A DNA stretch of 64,000 nt from Diphasiastrum complanatum (lineage: Eukaryota; Streptophyta; Lycopodiopsida; Lycopodiales; Lycopodiaceae): NCBI GenBank assembly GCA_029204225.1, contig CM055098.1, forward strand, positions 1,227,106 through 1,291,105. The letters are read 5' to 3'. Under the pieces are notes generated by a model, which saw nothing but the letters and a program-made list of their open reading frames with translations, searched no databases and was not told the DNA's origin. Made by a program: the position numbers and the translations under genes. Below, in pieces: positions 36,189-47,924 of the stretch (position 1 is its first letter; every line of letters starts with the position of its first letter).

Positions 36189-36635
36189 TTTGTAATGCCT
36201 CATAACAATCTTTCCTTATGGGCTTGTTACGAGCAATGTCATAGTGCTCTCGTAATAGCTTTCCTTATGGGCAATGTCGAAATGCCCTCGTATCAACTTT
36301 TCTTACTTCCCTTATGGTTCCTTTACAAACAATAATCGTAGTGCCTCGTAACAAGTTTTCTCACGGGCTCCTTACGGGTCACTTATGATTTCCTTATGGT
36401 TGCTAGCTCTTTCATGTTCCTTAGGGGCTCTTTATGGGTGACAATTGTAATGCCTTGTAACAGGAAGTCATACTATTTTCTTACGAGTTACTTATGAGTT
36501 CCTTATGGACTCTTCCTTACGAGAACTTGCAACGATCGTCGTGACTCATAATAGAAAGCCTTACGGGTTCCTTACGATTTTCTTATGAGTAGTGACTGCA
36601 TGAATGAAGATCATAATGTGCCACGATCATAATGC
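36189..36635. repeat. Degenerate short repeat based on CCTTA(T/C)GGG and TAATGCC(T)CGTAA
   Basis: The words CCTTATGG, CCTTACGG, TTACGAG and GTAATGCC(T/C)TCGTAAC recur many times in varied spacing over 450 bp, all on the plus strand. It looks like an old minisatellite of about 50-70-bp units, decayed by point change. It abuts a gypsy gag fragment. Confidence 0.65.
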
Positions 36636-37280
36636 CTTGTAAGAGAAATCTGATCCATGGACATTCCCCGATAGTTAGATTTCTCAAAATATGTATTAAA
36701 TCATGTGAAGTCTATGGTGAAGTTAATCCAGAGGATAAACTCAAATTATTTCCTATGTCCTTAACTGGAGCGGCACAAGATTGGTTTTACAATCAAGACT
36801 CGACGAAATGTTTGGATTGAGAAGTAGTTAAAGTTGCCCTCATTACGAGATTTAAGCATAGGAAATTCTTGGAAGATCCTTTCCTACTATTAGGTAAATT
36901 AAAATGGGAAAGAAGGAAGGGGTGCAAGATTACATTGAGCGGATCAAACATCTTAGATCCAAGTGTGAACCATAACTCATTAATAACGATGCTATTATGA
37001 CCATGTGGTTCTTAGTAGGTTTACCAAAGAGGATCCGACGTGAGCTCAAACGTCAAGGAAAATACCTTTCATTACAACATGCAATGACAACATCCACAAC
37101 TATTGCATCTACAAACATCAATGCAACAACCGGGTTGATGATGAATGAGTTCGAAAAATGATGGACACCTACTATCATCTGTGCAATTCAACCGGACATG
37201 AGACAACCTTATGTTCGTTCAATCCATGGGTCATTTAGCAAAGATATTCTAAGTTTCAATATCAAGAAAATCCTAGATTG
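36636..37280 (+). pseudogene. Gypsy gag fragment, old copy of the 44680 family
   Basis: Frames carry KLKLFPMSLTGAAQDWFYNQ and ITRFKHRKFLEDPFLLLGKL, aligned with KLMLFPMSLLAMAQDW and the FKPRKF...DPFLLLSK segment of the gag at 44750-45010. Stops and frameshifts are frequent, for instance the stop after TKCLD. The alignment ends near 37280 at the start of an LTR-like sequence. It is more diverged than the copies at 44680 and 59938. Confidence 0.75.
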
Positions 37281-38186
37281 AAATGTCGGGGAATGGAAGA
37301 GTCTGGAATGGATTGGTCGAACAATCGGATCGGAACGATCCTACTATTGCACGACAACGGTGGTCGACTAATTCCCTCAGTGCGTGCACTACTATATTAG
37401 TAGGCAGACACAAAACAAAGCTTAATTGTGTTTATGCGGAAGCGGAAGAGCAGACAATCAAACAATGTAGTAAGAAGGTCAGATAGTAAGCGAAATAACT
37501 AAATATACAATTCTGACAAGAGCTTTGAACACAATAAAGGACAGTGATTGACTCAGATTAATGTATAGAAATACACATCAGATTCATGCTATGAGCACAA
37601 GACAATAGCGGACGAAACCACATGCTCAGCTATGCTCTGTAAAAGCTATGAGCTTATTACTGACAATCAGTCTGAAAGAAAGAATCAATGCATGAAAGCA
37701 TCTATAGTGTCTGTCTTTGATTTAACATGAGAACATGGCATGTTGATTAGATTACAATAGTCATCTATATACGATTTACAATTATGCAGATGAGTGCACA
37801 AGAAGGTGGCGTGGAGCCGTTGTGCCATTTGGAGTAAGTAGATCGTGGCAGTTGCTATCATTATCAAAGTAGTTGCACAGTACAGGGAGTGGGCATGAAG
37901 AGGCTTTGACTATTTGGAGTCAAACGTGTCACTAACGATAGTCGATAAAGTCGGGATAGTTGTTTGACGGTCCTCGACAATAGTCGATTGAGTCGCTAAG
38001 TCGAACCTCCCGATAAGTTGGCCAAGTCGGACCTTCTCAACAATTTGGACTAGTCAGACCCGTCGAATGCCACTTTCATACTCTTCGATAATAGAGTGTT
38101 TCTGTAGACTGTGAGATAATGCATATGAAAATACAGTAATGTGAATGGAACTAGATTAACATGGGATTTAGGAGAGTACATGAAAA
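37281..38186 (-). repeat. LTR of a decayed copia element
   Basis: It lies directly downstream (on the minus strand) of a purine tract and a copia RNase H. It shares blocks with 32600-33803. The right edge is next to the polypurine tract; the left edge is inferred from the end of the gag fragment at 37280. Confidence 0.55.
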
Positions 38187-38213
38187 AATCCAAACCCCCC
38201 CCCCTTTCCCCCT
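38187..38213 (-). promoter_or_regulatory. Polypurine tract
   Basis: On the minus strand this is a run of G with a few A, directly before the LTR. The 13-base C run on the plus strand is notable. Confidence 0.6.
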
Positions 38214-39290
38214 TCATCTGGATACGTGAATTCCTTGACTTTCAAACTAAGCAGTGCACAAAATTTCTTGTGTGCATCAATGCTCAATGCCTTGGTAAAT
38301 ACAACTGCAACCATTTCTTGTGTCTAACAATACGTTAAGCTTACCTCTCTATTGAGAACCTTACCCCTGACATAGTGATATCAAATCTCAATGTGCTTAC
38401 TCCTAGAGTGAAATCTAGGATTGGCCGATAAGGCAATGGCACTTTGATCATCACAGAACATAACTGTTGGAGTGTACTGATTCAAACTAATGTCAAACAG
38501 TAAATTTCTCAACCAAATTGCTTCTTTAATAGCTTGAGAAGCAGCAACGTACTCTGCTTTTGTAGAGAAAAGAGCAATAGAATTTTGCTTACAATCGTTC
38601 CAAGAGACAGGACCGTCGTTGAGGAAAAATGTAAATCCAGATGTGGACTTATGAATGTCTACATCTCCTCCCTACATCATAATAACCACTGAGCCGATTG
38701 AGATTGTCGTTGTTGACTTCCCCATAGCAGATGCATTGGTCCGTTGTAGCTCAAATGTATCTCATGACTCTTATGAGAGCCTTCCAATGGGTGATGCCAA
38801 GATTAGCCATGAATTGGCTTAGTGAGATGACTGCAAAAGCAATGTCAGGTCTTGTATAGACCATTGCGTACATGAGAGATCCAAGTATCTATTGATATGG
38901 AAACTCTCTCATTTTCTCCTTTTCCTGCTTGGTCTGAGGACATTAGTCCTTCGACAATCGCAAGCCTGGATCCATTGGTGAGTGAGCTTCTTTACAATCA
39001 ATCAAATTATATCTGATAAGGGCATTATGAAGATACCTCTGTTAAGTGATGTAAATTAGTCGTCTCGCTCTATCTCGGTGGATTTGAATTCCTAGACAAT
39101 AGTGAGCTTCACCTAGATTGGTCATGTCAAATTCGGAAGACAACATTTGTTTAGCATCCTTCACCTGATCGGTACTATTGTTGAAGAGCAACGTGTTGTC
39201 AACATACAAGGCAATAATAATACAGGAATGTTGCACTGACTTGAAGTAAGCATTAGATTCGACAATGCTTGGTTGAAAATTGTGTTGATC
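38214..39290 (-). pseudogene. Copia RT and RNase H remnant
   Basis: The frame at 39236-39042 has IIIALYVDNTLLF and FDMTNLGEAHYCLGI, a copia reverse transcriptase whose catalytic YVDD is changed to YVDN. Further left, through several frame changes, come the RPDIAFAV segment, then RNase H with AEYVAASQAIKEAIWLRNLL, DDQSAIAL and SKHIEI-YHYVRGKV. Loss of the second catalytic Asp and many stops make it dead. With the LTR to its left this is the 3' end of a minus-strand copia element. Confidence 0.85.
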
Positions 39291-39713
39291 CTATGAAACC
39301 AAGCTCTTGCTAATTGTTTTAAGCTTTAAAGTGCCTACGGATTTTACAGACATGAAGGATACATCCCTTGCCCACTATTTGAATTTTTTTTTAAATAACA
39401 AAATTTGTATATATGATACGAGTTATAGTCCATTTGCCGCAACCATAATAATGACAATTAGAGCATTGTCTAATTGCTTACAACTATGCCAAAGGAACAT
39501 TTAAAACTGTTTTTGTTAAGAGGGATCTAGCTATTAAAATACTCAATTATGTCCCTGAAGATACCACAAAAAGATCATCTTCAATGGCCCTTTATTTGGG
39601 ATATATAGACATGAGCAAAAAGAAAACTATACAATTTTTAGATCCATATGAAAGGATATTGTTTCTTCATGACAATACCATGCATATCAGACTTGGAGAT
39701 GATGAAAATTGAA

Positions 39714-39772
<59 letters not shown>

Positions 39773-39875
39773 GTTTTCCATTGTATCAAGAGGATTTCTC
39801 TTTTCTGATGAATTTGAATGCTTTATGAAAGATCATAATGTTTGGCGAGTTCTTTGCTTGATATTTAAATTGTGC
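39291..39875. other. Intergenic, AT-rich; carries a TA microsatellite
   Basis: No gene. Perfect (TA)n runs from 39716 to 39769 (54 bp). Confidence 0.6.
39716..39769. repeat. (TA)n microsatellite
   Basis: Twenty-seven uninterrupted TA units. Confidence 0.97.
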
Positions 39876-40441
39876 TCATCTGTAAAACCACTGGAATAGT
39901 TGTACTAAATATTTATTTTTTGAATTATGTCCACCATGATTTGTAGCTTTATGAAATACGCCTCTTGCTTGCCAATGTGGTTTTTTCATGCCTTGTGATA
40001 ACCAGATACTTAAGCCCCCATATTCCTTTGCAAAATAACTTGCATGATGAAGAAAGATGTGCGACAAACAAGAGTTGAAACTAGTTAAAATTGGTAACAT
40101 CAGTAGAAATAAATATAATCCCTACACCATATAATGAAATTGATCAGTACCATGCAATGTGAAATGTGTTCTTCTCCCCAACAACCTCGTACAGATTTTA
40201 CAAATGTGGTGCAATGATTTTGCAAAGTCCTCATATCTTCTGATAATAGGTTTCCTTTCCTGATAACACCTACGAGTTTGTCTAACACTTGTCTCTTTTC
40301 CACTCGATTACTTACTTCCAGTGTTCGTGTGGTTTGAACAATTTCTTTCAAATTCCATATCCGACACTAGATTCTTTGCATGTGTGATTGGATAAGAATC
40401 TTCTTGCTTTAGCACCTTTAATTGATGGCTTATTAGGAACA

Positions 40442-40492
40442 TTTTCTTTTTTTTTTTAAATTTTTTTTAAATTTTTTTTTTTTCTTCTGAAG
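40442..40492. repeat. T-rich low-complexity run
   Basis: Three poly-T stretches are separated by AAA. It may be the poly-A end of a retroposed sequence on the minus strand or the pyrimidine tract of an intron. Confidence 0.8.
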
Positions 40493-42030
40493 AGTATGTT
40501 TTTGGTGACATGCCCTTTATGTGGTCCTGCCTTTAAAAGAACTTCTTACAACATCTTGATAGCTGCTTTAGCCACAGACTTCAGTTTATGATTCCATAGC
40601 AAGGAGAATATGCTAAAGAAGTTTTTCAATAATACGAACCTCAGCATGCAATGTGCATATGTGAACATTTTTTAATGGGCAGCACACTTTTCATATTTGG
40701 ATCTTCTGTTCTTGTGTTGTGTTTGGTTGTCCCAAATTCATATTGTAGCAATCCTTCATGCAATACAAACATGGATGCTTTGATGTTGCCCCATGAGAGA
40801 CATTATACATACATTTCAGTATTTTCAAATCTCCTGCAAGGTGCCATTGAATTTGAAAACTTCCATGGTTTTCGACTGTAAATTTCTCACCCTCCAAGTG
40901 TCTCTTTATAATCTCGCCATAATTTGTACTTGAAAATATCCATGAAAGTACTTTATGGTCCTCTTTCATGACCTGTAGAGAAGCAAGTAATTCATGACAT
41001 GTTAATAAAAAAAGACAATGTATTCAATGTTGATGACGACACTTAAAAAGAAAAAAATTGAAAAGTATACCTGGAATGCTGCCAACCACCATATGTGATT
41101 TTTTGATTGAACGCTAAACGTTTGATCATCGGTATCTGAAATTTTGTTCATCAAAGGGACACTTACTCGTTCCAATTTTTGACCTTTGATGACTTCGGAT
41201 TCATCTAATTTCATTACAATAACAATCTTTCCATTTGCTTGATGTTCACCCAACGAAGTTGGCTCAGCTAGTTATCTTGCTTGGCATCCAAAGTCTCTTT
41301 GGTCCCAAGTTTGATGTTCGTCTAGTTTATAGATCCGAATAATATATTTTAGAACGTTTTCAATATCATTATATTAGAAAAATATTATTGCAATTGTTGT
41401 AATTGAGCTCACCACATTCTGAAAATCAGTTATATAAAGTGGTTGGCCAACTACTTTGAACATTCCGTCATTATAATAATTTCTCGCTAATCTTACCTGA
41501 TATGGACGAGGAAGATAAGTTTGTTTCACCACACTTGAGAAAAGACTTCTTTAACTATTCTAAAAAAAGTAGAAGAAGCATTTCTGCTAATTCTAGAATC
41601 ATCACATGCACCTTGTATTAGATTTGCATCCAAGTAAGTTTGAACCTTATTCAAAACAGTCTCCGTAATTTCTTTTTTCATTTTTTCAAATCGAGCATTT
41701 TTCATCATTGCCTTTGTTGAATTTCTCGGTAAAACATGACTTAGAGATTCTCCAATGCATGAACGATCTGTTAAATAGTTCTTTGCCACCAAACATATAA
41801 AAACTCAAATTATGTTTAATAAATTGATAATGCAAATCAAACTAAATGACAAATACAAATCATATAAATAGTTTATAAGAAAACATACTTAAATGTTCGA
41901 ATCCTTTTTTTCTGATTGCCACTATGTGTGGATAAGTCATCAATATTCTTCATCGGTACTCTCTTTCTTTTCCTTTTCAGCATTTCCTTTTTTTAAACTT
42001 GTATATCAACAACAAATTTTAAACTATCAG

Positions 42031-42166
42031 ATCGCAACTTCTCCATGGATTGTGACATTTCTTGGTTTGAGCCCCGAAGAGTTGTGACTGTAGCATAGAT
42101 CACAACTTCTCCATGGATTCTGACATTTCTTGCTTTGAGCCCCGAAGAGTTGTGACTGTATTCAAC
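42031..42166. repeat. 68-bp tandem duplication
   Basis: 42031-42098 and 42099-42166 share about 60 bases with three differences. Sixty-eight is not a multiple of three, so the copy breaks the minus-strand reading frame. Confidence 0.92.
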
Positions 42167-42591
42167 TCTGATATAGCATGCTTGAGTGCATTGTTTTCAG
42201 CACTAACGTGTTGCATATAATAAAACAATTGTTGATTTGAATGTTGCAATTGTTGATTAGCACACTGTAATTGCTGATTAAGACAAGATACGCTATGCAT
42301 TCCAATATCAGGCAACCTTTGACAATATCCAAGTAATTTGCTATTTCCTTCACATACAAATATGAGAAGATGAGTTACGGACTTAAAATTTGGACACAAA
42401 TTGGTAGCTGGATCATTAGGATAAATTGATCCATCCACCCACGAATCTATATTCTTATGATTATTCATTCTCAATTCTTTAACTATTGCTGCAGCATTCT
42501 TTACAGCTTTCGAATTTTTCTTATTTATTGGAGTGCATTCCATAGGAAGTGCAACATGCAAATGGAACATTGCCATTATTGAAAGCTTCAA

Positions 42592-42899
42592 TCCGTAAAC
42601 GCTTCAAACCACAATAAGTCTAACTGAATAGGTCTAGCGTACCTTATTTTTGTAATGTCTATGTCGTGCTGAAAAATCGTCCCGCCTCATATTTCATTGT
42701 AAGCATACAAATATTTCAAAAGTGCTCATTGTACTCCCGCTTCAGTTTTAGTAGTGAGCACACTTTGCACTCTTAAAGCTCTAGGCTTGAATTTTGAAAC
42801 GAGCATGCAAAGAAGTTATTACATCTCATGCTTAACTAACTAATGTCTAAAGTTGACCATACCAGTTAAACGATAGGCAAGGTCGGAAACTCAAAAAAC
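42592..42899. other. Spacer, no gene seen
   Basis: No coding signal between the unidentified gene and the copia fragment. Confidence 0.4.
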
Positions 42900-43055
42900 G
42901 GTGACCAAAAGTTACCGGTTCACATTCTCTCTCTACGTAAGCTCTTTGTAAAGTGAAATTTCTTAAAGGGCCCATTTTGAGCCCATATTTCTGCTAATGG
43001 CAATGAATTAATCTATACAAGTATCCATGCCTCTTTCCAAGTGCTAGGATCTTGC
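42900..43055 (-). pseudogene. Left-flank part of a copia element split by the big gypsy insertion
   Basis: On the minus strand, removing the gypsy element and one target copy joins VEFESYQCKVFDR (55764-55850) to DKQDPSTWKEAWILV here, the expected run of the copia protease-to-integrase region. The left end is unclear. Confidence 0.6.
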
Positions 43056-43060
43056 TTGTC

Positions 43061-43853
43061 TGTTGGGGGTATTCCCAGCAAAATGTAAATAAATAAAATC
43101 CTCCAATAAAATGTGTTGCGAGGGCATGACATCTTGTGTGTATAAGCCCATGGCCCAATGAGCACACAATTGAAGTTGTAAATAAAATAAACTTGACTCA
43201 GGCCTTGTAATTAAAATAAAACTAGAGGCCCAATGTCATTTTTAAACTTAGAGATCACTTTTTAGAGTTGGGTCCAAATTAAGACTCACATGAATCTTGT
43301 GATTTCTAATGTACTTTTTGTGGAAGTTGGGTCCAAGATGAATGGTTAGGATCATTGTGAATATTAGCCAATAAAATTGAGGGGCAAGGGCCTTCCCCAT
43401 TTTATAAAAAGGCACCATTTGTACAATATTGGCATGCTTAATGAGAAGGAGGAAACTCTATCATTTTTGGAAGAGAAGCATCCTCATTTGCTATTCACTA
43501 CTTGCTATTGCTCTTGGTTGTGTTTTCTATTGCTTTCTATTTCCATGTTTATTGTTTGCCATAGTGAATGTTTTTCCATTAGCAAGCATAAGGAGCATTT
43601 GAGCTAACCTCCACCCTCACTCTCTTTCTTCTCAATCTCTTCTTCTCCATCCTTTCCCTTCAACCAAAACTATGATGAATGTTAGTGTAGAGGAGTAGAG
43701 TTAAAGAGGAGTAGTATAGTGGTGACTAGAGTTAAGGGAGAAAGTAGGAAATTAACTAGAAGTAGCATCTATGCATAGTTAGGCACCTATCTAGTGATCT
43801 AACCTTTGTTGACAGGCGGAAGGGTTATACTATGAAAGATCTTCGACCCCACA
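43061..43853 (+). repeat. 5' LTR of the big gypsy element
   Basis: It is 793 bp, with a TATA-like TTTATAAAAAGG near 43398 and CT-rich sequence before the end. Ends are TGTTGGGGG...ACCCCACA. Confidence 0.95.
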
Positions 43854-43854
43854 G

Positions 43855-43872
43855 TGGCGCCGTTGCTGGGGA
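43855..43872 (+). promoter_or_regulatory. Primer-binding site, TGGCGCCGTTG type
   Basis: TGGCGCCGTTGCTGGGGA, one base after the LTR end, is the kind of primer site described for Athila- and Tat-type elements (tRNA-Asp- or Arg-like), not the tRNA-Met type of the other elements here. Which tRNA is used is not proved by the sequence. Confidence 0.8.
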
Positions 43873-44679
43873 TAGGTTTCCACTAACTAGTTTAGTTGCA
43901 TTTTAGTTATTTTCTTGCTTTCTAGAGTAGTTTAGGTAGATTTTTGGGAGTTTAGAGTTAGTTTTTTGTATTTTTTTTTTGTGTTTGGACTATTCACAGC
44001 TAGCAGAGGAGGTGTGAGAGGGTAGAGGAGGTCCTGAACAACCTCTAAGGGCTTGAAACCCAAACAAATCATCCAAAAAACTCAAAAAACACACCAATCT
44101 GTATTTTGGAGGGAAAAAGAGCCAAAAAACTCATCAGATTTTTATATCTCCAGAATAAGTGGCAATTAACCCTTGCATGACTGACAGCAGCTCCAAGGTA
44201 CTGTCCTAGACCTGCATAGAAGCCTGCGAGAGTTAGTTCCAAGCAGATTTTAAAAATCAGAGAAAAATCATAAAAAATTCAAAAAACCCTTGAAACAATC
44301 CAAAAAAATTCAAATCTTAGTGAACCCTCGCAGACAGTGAAATTTTCAGTTCCAGTGGTCAAGAACTCTCGCAGAGGATTTTGAAGTTCCATCTCAGTGA
44401 GACCAGGACACAGAAGAGCTTGCGAGAGTTAGTTTGATTCCAATGAGTAGAAAATTGGATTTAAGTGTTAAAAAATCACTAAAAAGTGAAGATCCAGCAA
44501 ATCCTTTCAGTAAGAACTCTCGCAGACCCTCTCAATCGATTCAAAATTTCAAATTACATCAGTGATGAAGCCTGCGAGAGTTAGTATGAAGATCTGGTGA
44601 AGATCAAGCACAATGGATCAAGCACAACCTTCTCAGATTAGCAATTGTGCAACAAGAGACAAAACCAGAACTAGCACCA
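43873..44679 (+). other. 5' leader with six short motif copies in both orientations
   Basis: Between 44224 and 44582 the 11-mer AACTCTCGCAG (or AACCCTCGCAG) or its reverse complement CTGCGAGAGTT occurs six times: minus 44224, plus 44323, plus 44364, minus 44420, plus 44515, minus 44572. Pairing between opposite copies would give stem-loops in the RNA. The same motifs return at 51111-51405. No ORF of note; the gag frame probably starts at ATG 44680. Confidence 0.75.
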
Positions 44680-46335
44680 ATGGATCCAATGGTCCAACTC
44701 GTACTTGTCGCACCCTTGCATGCAGTTCGGAGAGCACCACGGATGGAGATACCAAAATACGACGGATCATCCGATCCCATCCGATTCCTCCAGATTTATG
44801 AGCAAGCTTGTGAAATCTACGACGAACGGACTCCTGCGGAGAAGCTGATGCTATTTCCTATGTCCTTACTTGCAATGGCTCAAGATTGGGCTTTCAACCT
44901 GTCAGAGGAAGAGAAGTCTACCTAGGAAGCGGTTAAAGCAGCTCTCATTACGCGCTTTAAGCCAAGGAAGTTCCCGGAAGACCCGTTTCTCCTGTTGAGC
45001 AAAGTCAAGATGGGAAAACAAGAAAGGGTCCAAGACTATATTGAACGGGTCAAACATCTATGATCTGAGTGCAGTGCAGCCTTGACTCCCGACCATGCGG
45101 TGATCATGTGATTCCTAGCCGGATTACCACAAAGCATCAGAAGAGAACTGAAACGACGAGAACAGTACGCTACTCTACAAGAAGCTATGGAAGATGCCAT
45201 CAGGGAAGAAGATGAGGGATTTGACGACGAATATCCTTCCACCCACACTCCTACTCCCTCGATCGCATCATCATCATCAAAGACATCCGCTCTATCCACA
45301 GAACTACTGCTGGAGCAAATGACAAAATTACACAAATAGCAGATGGAACAACTTACGGTGTAGTTTGACCAGAAAATGAAGGCCTTACTAGGAACTGTAG
45401 CAGTAACTCCACATCAATCGGAACCAAACCAGCTGCAGTATCCTCGATGAGAAAATGTATGGTGTTCAGTATGCATGCAAAACCATACAGCAAATGAGTG
45501 TCCAGTTCTAAAGCAAAATCTGAGACTGACACACAGATTTTGCCATATGTGCAATGCAACATCGCACGATACGACATTTTGCCCGTTTAATCCCAGGGTT
45601 GTTCAACAGAAGAGAAGTCCTTATCAGACTTCTTATCCTTATCATCAAGGGGCACCTAATGAGACACCAAGGTACGGCACACCCAATCAACCACAACGCA
45701 TGGCCTTACCTGCTCCACCAGGGCCAGTCAATCAACAAGTGGCCCATGTAAACCTAATAGCAGTGGAACAAGAAATGCAAATGCCACCTCAACTTGAGCA
45801 GTAGCAGTGATACGGACCAGATGAACCATTTATGGATCCTGCCATAAATGAATATGTTTTGGCCTATGCAGCTCAAACTCAACGTCAAGGTGGAAGAAAT
45901 TACGGCTGCTACGGGTGCGGCAAGGGACACAAAATTGCAGAATGTCCCTACAATAGAAAATATACAACCTGCTGTCGGGATTGCGGTTATGGACACTGTT
46001 TCAAGAATTGTCCATTTAAACCTAGAACCAGTGCACCTCTTAACCTCATTGCCATACAACAACCAGCAGTTCCAACGGGGATGCCATCGAAAGGGCGACA
46101 AGACCAAGCTCTTGTGTTAGCTATTACACGAGCACATAAGAGGAAGGAAGTGGCTCCCTCACCACCACCATCGGTCACTGACGACCAACCCTCAACTTCA
46201 ACGCCATATCCAAATGTGAGGGAAGAGAGAAGGCAGTACCAGAACAATAAGACACTGGGTACAAAAAACACAAGAGGAGGAAAAAGAACAAGAACGAAAC
46301 AATCCCACAGAACATCCAGTCAGCATCGAACATGA
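44680..46335 (+). pseudogene. Gag of the big gypsy element with four zinc knuckles
   Basis: The capsid-like part runs IPKYDGSSDPIRFLQIYEQA, then KLMLFPMSLLAMAQDW and FKPRKF...DPFLLLSK. Further down come four zinc knuckles: CSVCMQNHTANEC (about 45455), CHMCNATSHDTTFC (45543), CYGCGKGHKIAEC (45904) and CRDCGYGHCFKNC (45973). Three have CX2CX3HX4C spacing, one residue shorter than the canonical form shown by the second. In-frame stops at about 44922, 45060, 45110, 45337, 45358 and 45802, many where W, Q or R stands in a related copy, suggest C-to-T decay. Binding of genomic RNA by the knuckles is the expected role. Confidence 0.88.
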
Positions 46336-47780
46336 ACCGCAAACGGGCTCACCACTGCGCACTGATCAGAATGATCAATTGCACCAACATGAACCGCCTT
46401 TTCACATGGTGGAGCCTGAGGAACCACGCATTGAAAGGCTCACACTCTTGCTGTCAAGCCATGTTAGTCGGAGAACTACTGCGGATTGCACCACAAGCGA
46501 AAAGCCTTTTAGCTGAATGGGCCAAAGCAGATGAGGATCCAATAGCGCATGAGCCCATTTATTGTGCAGGCTATAATGAAACAAGTAACGTCTTCCACAT
46601 CGGAGCAACATGGGAAAGTGAGGTACACAACATCACTTTGCCAATCAAACACAAGAGATATGAGGACGAGGCGGCAGTGGTAGATGGAGGATCGGGTGTC
46701 AATCTGATCTTCACTACTTTATACAAAAAATGGGGTCTACAAGGATTAGCCAGATTCGCCATCAAGCTAGCAGATCAATATTGTGCGAAACCAAAAGGTG
46801 TAGTTGCTGATATTTCCGTAAAGATAGCAGGCCTGCAGTATGTGATTACTTTTGTGGTCATGGATATACCTGAATCTCCATCTGCATACCGTGTTTTACT
46901 GGGAAGACCATGGTTGAGGGCTGCGCAAGTAGTACACAACTGGGGTACAGGGAAACTCACCTTCGAGAACAGAGAACAAGCTGTAAAGGTAGATCCAACC
47001 ACATGGGCGGTGAAACCTATTGCATGCAAAGCTGATGACGGATCATCCACGACAGATCATACGATTGATCGCCCAAGGTCAGCCAAGAGAGGTCACTATC
47101 ATTCAGAGACGGATGTCATGAGATGGACGGATGCACTAGCAACTATTGACTGCCAGACATGTCAATATGAATCAGATCCAGAACCAAGTACATCATCACC
47201 CAAATGTTACACTATGGACACACCAGTCACATTTGGGGTGAATATGATAAACGTAGCATGGCTGTCAGCGGAGCCGATTGATAGTTTAGTGGACGATGAT
47301 CTAGTCCCTTGGCAACACGCTCTAACTTATAATAAGGAGATTGAGCTGACTGATGAACAAGTCCTACACCACATGGACCCAGATCGTTACGGAACCAAGA
47401 AGGTACCAGCTCAACCACCACAAAGGTCTACTATGGTGAAAGTCTCAAGGATCGAACCACCCAAGGCACCTGCGAATAAGAAGAATCAGTTGAAGCAATG
47501 CTACAACCATGTGATCCGATGGAGTGACCTACCTGAAGAGGCAATAGCTACAGTAGACATTGATATTCGCAACCATGAGACGAATGTCATAGTAGTCCCG
47601 AAGAAAGACAACAAGGATGAATCCACCAAAATGACAAAAAAGGGCAAAAAGAAGGTGTTGGATTCCTTGAAGTCAATCAAGTTGGACACAGATACAACGT
47701 CATCTTTTACACAGGTGATAGAAAATAAAAAAATGACCAGTCGGTCCAAGATCAATATGTTGAAAGAGGAATCTCAATGA
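46332..47780 (+). pseudogene. Protease and linker of the big gypsy element
   Basis: This 482-codon frame is the longest intact one in the element. The protease lies at about 46490-46970: GYNETSNVFHIG, the active-site run AVVDGGSGVNLI (46675-46710), and a C-terminal RVLLGRPWLRAAQ. The site reads DGG where most have D(S/T)G; copies at 57600 and 61795 read YGG and DGE. A long Lys/Ser-rich linker to RT follows, including VTFGVNMINVAWLSAE and HHMDPDRYG, also seen in the other two copies. It stops at 47778. Confidence 0.88.
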
Positions 47781-47924
47781 GCTCCAGTTCATGAGATGTC
47801 TGATACTTTCAAGAATTATACATTGGACGACGTGGTAATCATGATGCCGCAAGCCCAGCGAGAACCTGATCAAAGTCAGGCACCAGCGGAACAAGTCTTC
47901 GAGGGACCTGCGTGAACACAGCCG

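Larger units (their letters stand above)
39876..42591 (-). pseudogene. Unidentified multi-exon gene, probably transposase-derived
   Basis: Coding segments on one strand appear in this order: 42591-42100 (ends in a coiled coil with repeated NQQLQ), 41792-41540 (KARFEKMKKEITE-like helices), about 41535-41405 (YNDGMFKVVGQPLYITDFQN), about 41320-41071 (DEHQTWDQRDFGCQAR...HIWWLAAFQ), 40972-40691 (HLAGDLKILKCMYNVSHGAT then PCLYC), 40351-40110 and 40100-39876 (GGLSIWLSQGMKKPHW then KATNHGG). The junction 41071/40972 has clean GT/AG sites and keeps phase. Damage: an in-frame TAA at 41272-41274 and a 68-bp tandem duplication (42031-42166) that shifts the frame. CxxC, the aspartate in AGDLK and the GLS-QG-K-H block suggest a transposase-like or domesticated protein, but I do not recognise the family. 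Confidence 0.45.
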
